A DNA stretch of 64,000 nucleotides from Setophaga petechia. Lineage: Eukaryota; Chordata; Aves; Passeriformes; Parulidae. The translations under genes and the position numbers were made by a program. Of this stretch, positions 31,201 to 43,300 are shown piece by piece (positions within the stretch are counted from its first letter, which is position 1; each line of letters starts with the position of its first letter). The notes beneath the pieces are model-generated. The model searched no databases. It had not been told where the DNA came from and worked only from the letters and a program-made list of their open reading frames with translations. The DNA lies in contig JANCRA010000007.1 in NCBI GenBank assembly GCA_024362935.1, positions 19,741,003 to 19,805,002 of the forward strand, given 5' to 3'.

Positions 31201-33528
31201 TGCTCCCACCTCGCACCAGGGGCTCGGATGGTCACCCTCCTAATTCCCTAAATCCCCCCTGGGACTCTGACCCCCCGTTTCTCTGAGCACTGCTCCATAT
31301 TTGAAACATGGAAGTTAATGTTTTACCCAAACAACAGCAGTGTTACGAAAAGAAAGCACACTTGGAGAGAAAAGTGTTCCGTTTCTGCGGTGTCAGTAAT
31401 TAAAATCAAAAATGCCCTGCTTGAGCCTGTAACTGCAACACTCACATCAGCATACACCAGTATCAGCATCAGTGGCATTGGTGGCTTCTAATTCAGTATT
31501 GAGTCATATCCACATGCAGGAGAGGACCTGTCTCCACTAACACACCTGCAACCCTACCACTCCTCAGCCCTGCACCTTCTCCTGTCCCAGCCAGGAGATT
31601 CTCCCGTGTGCTGGGACAGAAATGCAGTTTCTGTTTTGGCTGGCCTCCTGCATTTTGTGCTGTGAGGGAAGTTACAGAAACTGAAACTAGATCCCAAACC
31701 TGCCTGGGATTGCTTGGAGCTGTCAGCTCCTTTGTCTGCTTGGCATGATGCAAAAGCAGGAATATGACTTCCAGCCACCATGTATCAGCTGACATACCAC
31801 TAATGAGATGACTGCATAGGTTATATCCTAATGAATGTTTGAGGTACCTCTTGGATTCTAGTTCTAGGCAATTATTCACTTAGCATGTGACTTTATTGTA
31901 TCTTGTTTTGAGTCTCTAGGCAAACACCAGGAGCCAGCCCAGGTCTTTGGATCACAGACTAAAGAGGGAATCCATATGTCAGATAGGAAATAAAAAAATA
32001 AATAAAAACAAAAGAAAAAAAAGGAAGAGTAAGATTTATTGGGAGCTCCTCCTCAGCACATCCTGGACCTCCTACAGCTCAGGAGGAAGGTGACCAGCAT
32101 CTTCATACTAATCCTTATCCCACTCTCATCTCTTCTTTCTGCTCAGCCACCTCTTCATCCCAAACTTTTCCCCTCCAGAGCACTACTTAAAAGGAAATAC
32201 TGTCTTGATTAAGTCATGCTAAACAAAGTCGCATGCACTGTGACATGATTGTACAGTTCCTTCCTGCCCCTCCCTCTCCAAAGCCCCTCTGTAACAGTGG
32301 CTGTGTTTGGTACTCGCCGGGTGCCCAACCTTGCTCGTCAGCCCCCAGCCCCCTGCTGGCTCCACACTCCCTGGAGACAGACGCTTGCAGCTGCAGTTTT
32401 GGATGAGGCTTTCAACACTGCAGAGGGAGCTCACATCTTCCAAAATGTGCCTAGAAGGAAAGAAGGAAGCAGACACAGGGAATGTACCCAGAAAAGAGAG
32501 ACTATACAGCAGCCCTAGCTAACTCGTTATGTTTTTCCAGCCTTTTTTTTGCAAACCTTGCCTTCCAACTCTTCCAACTGCCTGCTGATGCAGTATGTAA
32601 AAAACAATCCCAACACATAAAAATCATTTGTGCAATAAAAAAAAGCAATTTAGGTTTTTTTTCAGTTATGTTTTTGCTAGACTGCATTACTTCCTGCAAT
32701 AGCATGAGAAGGCAGAAGAACACAAAAAGGTTTTATTGTGCACAAAACTGAGGGGAAGAAGCCCTGCTACACTGTCTTCTCTCTAAGCCACACTCAAGTA
32801 AAATTCTCTGGGGGAGTTTGGTATAATGGTAGGACTTTTGAATTTTATATAGTTGCACTCCATTTCTCTCTTTCAAGGTGGGGAGATTTGCTCTGGGTTC
32901 TTTATAACTTCTTTTACCTCTGTGCCTGTTGAGGAAACAGTCCCCAGCCCTTTCCTGCGTATATAACTTTGCAAGCAGCGTGGTCTGAGCAGTTCTTGGG
33001 AGATTGGACTTGAGAAGGAAATTTCACCCTTTAGCCAGCACCTTTCCCTCAAAAACCCAGGCCCAGGCAGGAAAGTGAACTTCATCTTATTATTTTCTAA
33101 TTAATTATTATTCCATCTCAGCATCTGTTTCTCATGCAAGCATCTGCAAGCTCAGAAGAAATCATCAGCTGCAGAAATGGAAATTCAGTGTCTTCTCCAG
33201 CAGAGACATGTTATGTGTTTCACATTGGGACTACATGCTGTGACAATGTAAAAAATATCACAGTCTTACTCAACATATCTCATGGAAGTGCCCTGAGAAG
33301 GAAATTGCAAACAAATTCTTACTGACTGGTTTGGAAATGGAAAAGGCTCTGCTTTTATCATTACTTTCCTGGCTCTTATCCAGTACTAAAATACTGCATT
33401 TCTGCTATAATCATTTTATCAAGCTTATTGTTTCATGTTTTCTTCACTTCCAACTAGTAATCACAGACACAAACATTTCCTTATTCAAGCTGGTTCCTTC
33501 TAAATCAAAATTCCACATCTTTTTGTTT
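28300..33528. other. Intergenic region between TMEM72 and the lipase relic
   Basis: No gene is supported. The longest frame (141 codons from 29830, + strand) resembles no family I know and has no splice context. Confidence 0.55.
31989..32030. repeat. A-rich low-complexity tract
   Basis: About 40 bp, nearly all A with scattered T, C and G. Confidence 0.7.
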
Positions 33529-33635
33529 TCCACTTACATTGCACTTTCAACCATGGAAAAGCTGGCACAAAATGGCAAAATATTTTTTGCTTTATGTCCC
33601 AAAGCTACAAGTTAGAATGCCCCAAGCCTGTTAAT
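33529..33635 (+). pseudogene. Decayed lipase exon 5 relic
   Basis: This stretch aligns base for base with exon 5 (49444-49580) of the intact lipase downstream. Shared runs include ATTGCA, TTTCAAC, AGCTGGC and TTTGC, and the order is preserved. Translated, it gives IALSTMEKLAQNGKIFFALCPKA, against [21 protein letters not shown] in the intact gene. It is dead: the splice acceptor AG is lost (the site reads TTTTCCAC), an in-frame TAG follows at 33613-33615, and similarity fades after about 33625. I could not find the companion exons 3, 4 or 6 nearby, so they are deleted or too diverged to see by eye. Confidence 0.75.
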
Positions 33636-36600
33636 TTCAGTGCTACTCATCCTGAAACTGTGCCACAGGTATGGATTACTCCATCAATACTGTGTATTTA
33701 GACAGGGCACCATGACAGTTCCTGTGAGACAAACTACCAGACAAGGTAAAGTAAAAAATGCCACATGAAATTACATTGCCATGGAAATGCTATTGCAGCC
33801 ACTGTGCTGGTGCTGCCCCAAAACAATGTCCTGTGTGGCATTCTGGACAGCCTCTGTTCTTTCTTGTCACTTGCTTGTAGCTGTAAAAACTGTTGTGTCA
33901 CCTGTGAAAATGCTCATCCAGCCACTCTGCACTGCGCAGAACTGCCATGCACAAGCTGAGCATTGTTACTCAATACTTTTATGGAAAAAGTAACTATTCA
34001 AATAACTGCCCTACAACCAGCTAAGTCTGTGTATCAATTCAAAACAAAAGCGTAAGAAAAATCAAGTTGAGCAATGTCTTAAATCTTTTTGTAAGACTGT
34101 AACCCACATGTTACTGGCATTCAGATCAGCCATTCAGATGGGCATTTTTTTCTTATTAAAAAGATCCTATATCTCAGGCAAGCACAGTCAAAATTAGAAG
34201 TTGAATGGAATTCAGTCAATGCTAATCTCAAGTAGAAAATCAGCAATAATTGTTAATCAAGTTTTACAGAGCTTTCACTTAACAATAATTAGAAACTACA
34301 AGTTAAATAATATTTCTGAAAACATTAATCTGTTTTACAATTATTTTAATGCTGGAGTTACTAAGATGAAAGATAAATTTATTAATAGCATTTTGCCTTT
34401 TTTCTATCCTTTTAAAGAAAAGGTTTGACATCTAGGAAAAGCTTTCTTGTGAAGCTGGGTGGGTGTGTACATGGTTCAATACCTGTGCAGAAGAAGAACA
34501 GAAGCCAAGGGGAATCTCTGTTTTACTATACTGTGGTTTATATTCTATTTGATCTCTTTAATCGTGTTTTAGATCTGAGTTCACAAGTCTATAAACTTAC
34601 TCTGCCCTGGATGAATCACTCGTAAATGGATGCATATGAAAAGCAGGAGAGGGCAAATGAAGGTCTCTTTTTTTTTTTCTTTCTCCCTGAGCAGAAGTAT
34701 GGCAACATATAGTTGAATTTGGAACTAAAATTGCCACATATATTAGGAGTGTCTCTTTCCCCCTCAAAGACAGGAAGGCAGACTCCAAAATCACAAATAT
34801 GTAGCAAACATTAGCAAACAGATACATGAGGATTATTTGCCTTGTATAACTCTTCCACCAGGTTCTTAATTCTGAGATGGCTTGAGCACTGTGCAATGCT
34901 CTGCTGTTGCAGCATCACTGTGTGGTTTTGTGGCAGGAGCAGCAGGACAGGGTGCATCACCTCCCCCTGCACAGGGAGGTCACTGCATGGGACAGTGAGC
35001 CATGGCACACCAGGGTGTGTGTGGGAATGGCTCGTCCTCGTAGCACCACCACTGGAGCTAACCAGCTTTTCCTCAGCTCATCCAGGAGATACCACACCTT
35101 TCCATGCTATGATTGTATTTAGCAAACCAGATTCGTCTCAGATGAACAGCCCTATCTAAAACTAATGAACAAGACAATGTGCATTGCATAATAAGAGCCT
35201 GCTATTTCATTCTGTGTCACTTTGGTAAATCCACATTGCTTTGATGGGAAATATCAGGGTGATTGTCTCCAATTAGGGGCAGTGACACCATTTCTGACTG
35301 TGATTTCTCAGGCAGAAGTAGTGTGCACACTGGGTAGCTGATGCATCGTGCATTTGATATTTCAAAGGCAGGAAACCCTCTGGGGTTCACATGCTAACAG
35401 AGCTAATCTCTGCAGCATGGTTATACACACTCTCTGTGTTGGACAGATCTCTGCAAGCCAACGTCTGTTGCACATTAGAAAATATAACATGGCTAGAAAA
35501 GTCATAATGGTGTAAAGTAGCCTCACCACTAGACTAAATACCAAAACTAAATATATCAGTAACAGGAAAAACAAACAGACAAACCAAAACCCTCTAACCT
35601 GCACAACATCAAAGGACTGGATAAAAACCAGGAGATTTTCTATCAAGTATTCTGAAGTCCAAGGATAATATCAAACTGGATACAATCCTGCTAATAATTC
35701 CCAGGCTTGTCACAGCTATGAAAAGCCAAAATTGAAATTATAATGATGTTATAAAGTAATGAATTTAGTAAGATTTTATTGAAAATCTTTTATTGGCATT
35801 TCCATAAAGATTGCTACTCCTGGAGTCATGTGGGGATATCAGACACTGAGTTCCTGTTCAAAGAGATAGCTCTGTGACAGAGAAAAATCCTGAAAACTGG
35901 GAGCGCCTGCTGATCCTGGAGAGTTTGTTTGTGGCTTTGAATGCACAGAACTGACTAGTCTGCATCACCTGGGAAAGGGAAAATGTTTAGAATTTCTCTC
36001 ATAAATCACCACTTCTTTCATCCTTTTTCCCCTTATAATATTCATCTACATACAGTGTAAATTTTGCAGACCACAGATGTTCAGGATTTTAAACAACTTG
36101 TGCCCATCAGTCATCACAAATAGAAAATTTCTTCTACACCTGAAAATACAGCTGTTGCTTTGCATAAACCAAGTGAGGTCTACCTGAAAATCCAGTCTTC
36201 ATTATTTACTTATAGTTTTGTAAATAAAGCAATCTTTAGCAGATTATGATTAAACACAGTCCAGACACGATCGACCAAGAAACTGGTTCAGCCAAAATGA
36301 CTACATGCAAAACCTGAGTCAAATCCCAGAGGCAGGCAAGGTTCCCAAAGGCATCTGAAATGGCACTAAAGCCCATTGGTTGCTTCTTGCTGATGTATCC
36401 AAGATTTGATTACTGGTGTGTTGAGTAACCCCTTATTTTGCTGCTCCCCACTCTTTGTCCAGTGTCTCACAGTTCCCTGGTGACCAAGGTTTAAAGAAAA
36501 AGGAAAAAAGCAGAGAGATTAGTGCCTGAAATTCTATGATTCTGCAAAAAAACATTTTCCCCAAAATTCCCTGTGAAGTGAATTGCCATGTGAGGGAAGA

Positions 36601-39600
36601 AGTAGCCATTGTGAGCAGAGGATTGCATGGGCACACCCTGTGTGCATATACACCCTGTATTTACAATTTTACCCACTGCTAGCTGACGGCTGGTGTACCA
36701 CGTAGAGAAGTCAGTTTGCCCTAAGCAATTATCTAGCCCTGGCTGTGATTTCATTTTCTAATAAATGAAGTCCAAGGCTGTAATTCTCTGCAGTCCCAAG
36801 TGAAAATTATAGAGCAGTGGTCACAGAAGCCATCTCAGAGATGACCTGCCCCTCATGCTGCTCCCCCTCCCTGGCGCCAGCGGCAGCATCACGCATGGGG
36901 AAGGCATCATGTGGAAAATCTGCTGATTTTAGCAGTCCTGCAGTGGGGAAGGCAAGGCTGTCTCCTTGCACAGATCATCCCAAAGGCCCTCCTCAATGTC
37001 CCTTGCTAGAACTTGGTATGGAGATGTGATTCACGTCTGCACAATCTGGGACAAACTCCAGGGTGCTGAACATGCCAGGTCATGAGAATTGACAGTACAC
37101 AAAATGGTAATGATTCTTTCCACATACATGCCAAGATCCTTGGAGACTGGGAACTCCCATCCATTTTTGAGTGGATCCTATTTTCTCTGAACTGGTTGAA
37201 TTTCAGTTCCTCCCTTGTTAAAACTGAGCCATGCACAGCCATGCAGAAAGCAGTGGCACTAACTTCAGGGTGCTTCCTAATCCAATGCCTTCTGTGGAAC
37301 AAATGCCTCCTTATGAAACTAAAAATACATGTATCCAATATATGCATCACATACAAATTTGGCACTGCACGTTGTCCATAAGTTTAAGGGTGAGTATGAT
37401 TGTAGCAGTTCCTTAATATCAGAATAACTCATTTATTAAAAGTACTTGTGCATTTCTTCATTATTTGAAAATTATGTTAGTCTAAAAAAATAATTCTATT
37501 TTGCAAAGGCACAATCCATTTTCAAAACATGAAGATGAGCAATCTAGCAGAAGTACAGAAACATACAGTGATTTTATTCAAAGGCTTAAGGGAGGATGGT
37601 TCAGCTGCCTTCCTAAGGGAACAATGTTCAGCGGATTATGCTGCCTCTGTGTTTGTCTGTGTGTTTCCCTGGTTTTCAGCGTCGTCCTCCACAAAATAAT
37701 TAAGGCTTTGTTGTGTGATAACAAAAAGTTGACATACTAGAAGAGAAAGGTTGCAAGTGTTCTGACCAGGAAAGAATGCAGCATGATTAGGAAATTAGAA
37801 GAGGAAGAAGAGTAAGAGGTACCCTAAAACCTGCAATCAACTGTAGGGTGCAAACTGACAGGAAACCAGGGTGGCCTCATCTAGTGCTCAGGGAATAATT
37901 TATTAAACAAAGAAGAATTCTGATAGGATCGAATTACATTTTTTACAGCATTGCTAACTGTAAGAATTTACCTGCCTGTTAAAATTTTGCTTAAATATTT
38001 TTTCCAGATATTTTCTTTTTCTCAAGGCAAAAAATGGTGACATTTTAATCTCCAGTAATCCATTCTCTAAAGTCTCCTTCAGTACAATTTATAATTAGGA
38101 CATTATTTATAATTTATATGAAAAAAAGCCTGACATCCCTTCAGGCACAAAGGGAAGGATTTCAGCCACAATTTTCATATACTTATTTAAATATTTATTC
38201 AGATGAACAAGATTGCAGCTTAGAAGCTGTTCAGACAAGTAGCAGGGACAGTTCATGCACAAAATCCTCCTAATTGGAGGTGCCAGCTGAAGCACAGGAA
38301 GGAAGCAAAAGCCCTGGAGATCAGAACTTCTTGGGAAGATCGAATAACAGTGATGAGTGGCCCAATGTCCCAATTGTTAGACATGGACTCCAGACACTTA
38401 TTTCAAGATGTCAGGATGTCCTGAGCAAGACTGTGGATACAACCAGTGCTGACTGATTTGGCTGGGCACTGCTGCAGCAGGGAGATGTCAGCCCAGCCTT
38501 GCCAGCTGAGGGACAGGGCACAGTGCAAAAGGTACAGAGCCCAAAATTGGCACTGCCAGAGCCAGCTCTCAGCTGGTATCCCTGAGTGCTACTCTGTAGG
38601 GTTGCTGCCATCTCAGACCAGAATCAGCCTCAGGATCACCCCACCACAATTTTTTGGACAGTGAAGACCTGACTAGTTGTCCTGTTGGTTTTCAAAAGGA
38701 AAATACAAATGACCAGCTTTTCAGACTGGTTGTCCTCGAATATTGGAGCCTCTTCCCTGCAGAGACAGTCACTGCAGATTGACAGTCCCACTCCCAAAGA
38801 GGGACAGAGTGCTCTCTTACACAGACCTTGGGAATGGACTGCTTTTCAGATGGCTGCTACTGTCTGCTCCAGGGGAGTGAAACAGCCACAAGACCCCTCT
38901 GCAAAGGGATCTTCCTGCCTCAAGACCCTTCGCAAAATGCTTCCAAAGCAAAGAGGTCATCCTGATCATCAAAAAGACATGGATTTCTTTTGGGATGGTA
39001 AGAATTATGCTCTTGTCTGATATTGTTTGTCTTAATGAAAGAATACTCCCTTGTTTAATGAAAACTTTTGGTGACTAATGCAACATTCAGTGGAGCAGAG
39101 CTTGAAAGAGGTCCATAAGTTTCATTTGTTCCTCTGTGCAATGTTGTGGAACTATGTGTTGGCACTAACATTTTAGAAGTTAACTTCCTTCACGTAGCAA
39201 GAGTATGAAACATTTTGTTGACATAAGTAAAATAGAACATGTAGGTTCTTCATTTGGTTTGGAAAGTATCACTTTGGGGTCAGCAGGCAAATTTTGTCCT
39301 TATAAGGGAAAGCTTCCATTGAAAACACAGACTATATCTGATGAGCAGCTTTGCTATTTAAAGTGCACTTCTATAGCTAAGGTTAATATACTTTGATCAT
39401 GTTCCTTTTCCCTTACAAAAGATCAAAACAATATTCTGCATCCTAAGTACAAAGTAATCATCTTAATTTTATAATTACTGTATATTTAATTTTTCACTGT
39501 TTACAGTAGATTTTTTCATATGGGAAAATTAATGTTGATGCTCAGAGCAAACCATTAGTTTGTATTGGTAACCGTATCTTCACTTTTTGAAGACAAATGA

Positions 39601-39731
39601 TCTGTGAGTCAGCAAAACGATTGCTGTTTCAAAAGAAATTCCTAATATGTATGAAGGTACGAGTGATAAAATAAGTGCTTTACAGTTTGGAAAGACAGGT
39701 CTGTGACTTTCTTACCTGCTGCTATAGCAGA
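33636..39731. other. Intergenic region between the lipase relic and the CR1 element
   Basis: No coding exon is recognised. I looked for further lipase exons (the HG/HA-L motif, DEMAK..., GGxD, HLDF) and found none. Confidence 0.5.
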
Positions 39732-40361
39732 AGTTGCCAGCAGTGTGCCCTGGTGGCCAAGAAGGTGGCCTGGTGGCCTGTACCAGGAACAGTGTGGTCA
39801 GCAGGAGCAGGGAGGTCACCCTTCCCCTGTACCTGGCACTGCTGAGGCCACACCCTGGGTGCCGTGTTCAGCTCTGGCCCCTCAGTTTGGGAAGGATGCT
39901 GAGATGCTGGAGCGCGTCCAGAGGAGGCAATGAGGCTGGAGAGGGGCTGGGAACACAAACCCTGAGAGGAACCACTGAGGGAGCTGGGAGTGTTTAGCCT
40001 GGAGAAAACGAGTCTCGGGGGTGACCTTATCAGTCTCTACAACTCCCTGAAAGGTGGTTGGAATCAGGTGGGGTTGGTCTCTTTCTCCAGGCAAACACTG
40101 ACAGAACAAGATGACACAGTCTCAAGCTGTACCAAAGGAAATATAGGTTGAATATTAGGAAAAAGTTTTAAACTGAAAGTGTGATAAAGTTCTTGGATGG
40201 CCTGCCTGGGGAGGTGGTATAGTCACCATCCCTGGATGTGTTTAAGAAATGACTGGATGTGGCACTGGGTGTCATAGTTTAGTTGAAGTGTTAGGGTATG
40301 GATGGGACTCCATGACCTTGAAGGTCTCTTCCAACCTAGTGATTATGAGTGATTCTGTGTG
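39732..40361 (+). mobile_element. CR1 LINE, 3' fragment
   Basis: Characteristic CR1 3'-end text is seen in order: gccagcagtgtgccctggtg, a middle section with ctggagcgcgtccagagg, tttagcctggag and gtgaccttatcagtctctac, then ctgcctggggaggtggtata, and a 3' UTR ending tgaaggtctcttccaaccta and gattctgtg. It is 5'-truncated as is usual for CR1, with no intact reverse transcriptase frame. The short ORFs inside it are remnants or chance. Confidence 0.9.
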
Positions 40362-43300
40362 AAGTTGGTTTTAATGCATGAAAAGAATGAAGAAACTATG
40401 ATGGAGATGGTTAGTAATGGAATTCATATTTGGTGAGAATTTTCCAGCAGAAAGAAGGCAAGGAGAAATATGTTCATGGGAAGAGAGACAGCCCACTCTG
40501 GGATGCTGCTAACGCAGCCCCCACTCAACCCAGTTGCAGGTATGCAAAAATCCCAATTTGAATGGAGGACATAGGTTTAATGGTGCTGTCTCTAACCTCC
40601 CTAGCACCTTCCTTCTTTCCCAGAGCAAACCCCTTACTTTAATTCTTAGGATTAAGAAAAACCAAAGCCTCTCTGTCCACAGTGCCTTTCACCTCTATAA
40701 ATAGCTGGGTAGGTCCTGCTGATAGCAGCACGAAGCTGACCAGAGGCTTCTTCAGTCTGGGCTTATCATGCTCACCAGGAGACTGCTGCACACTGAGTGC
40801 AAGGCCTGCACAGTGCTCCTACTGGTCCCAGTTTTTCTGCCAGAGGATCTCAATTCACACTCCCAAGACTTTCATTTAGCAACAAGTACAAGAGAAATAA
40901 AGCATATGTAATTTTCAGCTTTCCACATCTGTCGGCAGATGTGTAAATTCCTTTCTTCTCTAATTACAGTTGATAGCATTGATGTCTGGTGTCTGTGGGA
41001 GGGAAAAGATACTACTGTATACATTGCTACAAAATTAGCAGAAGGATTAAAAAAAAATCTGCAGATTGTGAGGCAAAACAATTTTAACAATGCAAAGCTC
41101 ATAAACTGCAATACAGACTTCATCCGCCCTCGGAGGTGAAGAAGTCCTGGCTTGCAGACATTTCACAAACTTCATCATCAGCCAGAAAGTATTGTGGAAA
41201 TAATTGCTCTTATCACAAGTTGTATCTCCCTTGGATAAGTTAACAGACAGGCTGGTGCTGAGCTTTTCATGTGGAAGCTGCCCCTTCTATGGGGGACTGG
41301 CACTTGAGCAGGAGGGCAACGCTGCCTGGGGCATTTCCAGACAAGGCATCAGCAGTGTGAGCAGCACAACCAGGCATGCAGCCCTCTCTGTCCCTCATGA
41401 GCCCTTCCTTTTGACACCTCTTAGCTTACCTTTGTCACAGGAAAGATTCATAATTATCCAAGTGCCAGTGCAGAGCTACTCATAACTTACAAATACTGTG
41501 CCACTCAGCCCAGTACTGGTAATCACAAAAGCCAGTCCATTGACCTTAATGAAGACCACCAGAAATATTTTTGCAGACCTGACAGAACTGAGAAGAATCT
41601 CTCACCCAAGCAGTGCCTGTTCTCATTAGTGGTTTATGCTTCTGCAGTGTGTGTAGGGACTCCCCTGAGAGCAGTTCCTTTGCTGTTTGAGGTGTAGGGT
41701 CCATTGCTGAATAGGAAGCTTCTGCCTTCACCCCCAAAATGTGCCTGTGCTGGGGGCCAACAGCACTCCAGTTGAAGCAACAGCATGGGGTGGGTGGCTG
41801 AGGGCAGCTGTATGCTGTGGGAACCAGGTATTATCCCAGGGATTCAGTGGAGAGCACACGATGAGACCCTGTGCTTAGTTCTCAGTGTTTTTCTCACTCT
41901 CAGGAAGTAACTGTTTACATCATTATGACATGAAATGTTTTTAAAGCCATATCAGTGCACAAGGGGATCCTTCTGGTTTTGCTGCTATGTGTTCCCTTGG
42001 AGACTCCTGGATGGCAACTTCCACAAAAACAAGTCTGTCTCTCAATAGAGCATACCTCCCCTTAAAGGCCCTCCTTAACATACTTAAAATAGCCAAACAT
42101 TTCTGATAACTACGTTCACTAGCTACATGAAGAAGCCAAAAGGACATATTTGATCCATGATGAACTGCTATATTCAGCTGTATAAAAATATCTTCCATTC
42201 CTAAGTAATTTCCAGAGCCAGGTCCAATTCCTGCAGCAGGAGGGAATGGAGAGAGCAACGAGTTTACAGAAAACACAAAAATGCTAGGGATTATATCCTG
42301 TACATTGATGGGGGCTTTATCCATAAAAAACACTGGAAAGAGTTGAGGCTACGTAAACTGAGCATGTAGTGAACAATTTATATAAGGCACTTATTTATAC
42401 AAGGGCACCTAGACTGACTAGTTTAAAAGTTCATTTACATATGACCACACTTGTGAAGATTCATCCACAACTCTGACAGCAACATCTCAACCTTTAAGCA
42501 TTTCCACTGAATTCCATACCTGTTTATAGTGTGAGTAACTTCCCCTGAAACCTGATCATTTGCAATAGAGTGTGCGTGTCTGGTTTTTAAAAAAATCAGC
42601 CCAACACTAACCCTAGTTCACCTTCTTTGCCCATCTCAAGCACTCACTCTGAATACATATTGCCTGTAATGACTTTATCCAGTCATTTGCTATTTATGGT
42701 ATTATGGCATGTCTATGCAAAGTTTTAGTGAGATTTTTGTTACTGGAGCATTGTTTTGCACTAAAGAATGAAGCTGGCTTTGTTCACAGTGAGTTAATAG
42801 CACAACTTAATGACACAGAATAGCATGAGGTACTCAAAAGCAAGTACACATTTAAACAGTTCACTCATGAAATTCTTGTCGAGCTTCAAAAGACACTGAG
42901 ACTTTAGAAAGGCAGAAACCTGCTTTTGTTACAGGAAAGATGAAAGAACTTGGAGTATATAAAGGAAATAATGAGAAGATTCAAAAACATCCCATCCTGT
43001 GTGTAGAATCAATATTTGAAAACACTCCATGTTCTAAACCAGCCCTTTGAAAATCATTTCCTCTCTTGCTTGCTGCCAGAAACTGAACTCAGATGTTTCT
43101 ATTTCTCTTTGAAAGCCTGATAACAAGTTTTGTAGGAACAGGTCTTCTGAGATTTTCTTTCATATTTCTTTCTGATCTGTAAATACTAAAGAAAATAACT
43201 TCTGAGGATATATTGAATATTTCTGATCCTAACCACAGGCAGTACTGCAAGAAGAAAGCATGCAAGCTATAATATGAATAGAAATATCAAATCCTGCTCA

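Noticed and set aside
33765..33993. Stretch after the lipase exon 5 relic, checked as a decayed exon 6
   Set aside because: The position is right but no run of bases or residues aligns with the intact exon 6 at 50054-50200.
39734..40109. Overlapping ORFs around 39.7-40.1 kb
   Set aside because: They fall within the CR1 LINE 3' fragment and are explained by it.
41941..42333. 130-codon minus-strand frame, checked as a possible inverted lipase exon
   Set aside because: A few residues near a VHHGSN motif recall lipase exon 7, but the flanks do not align and no other exon follows.
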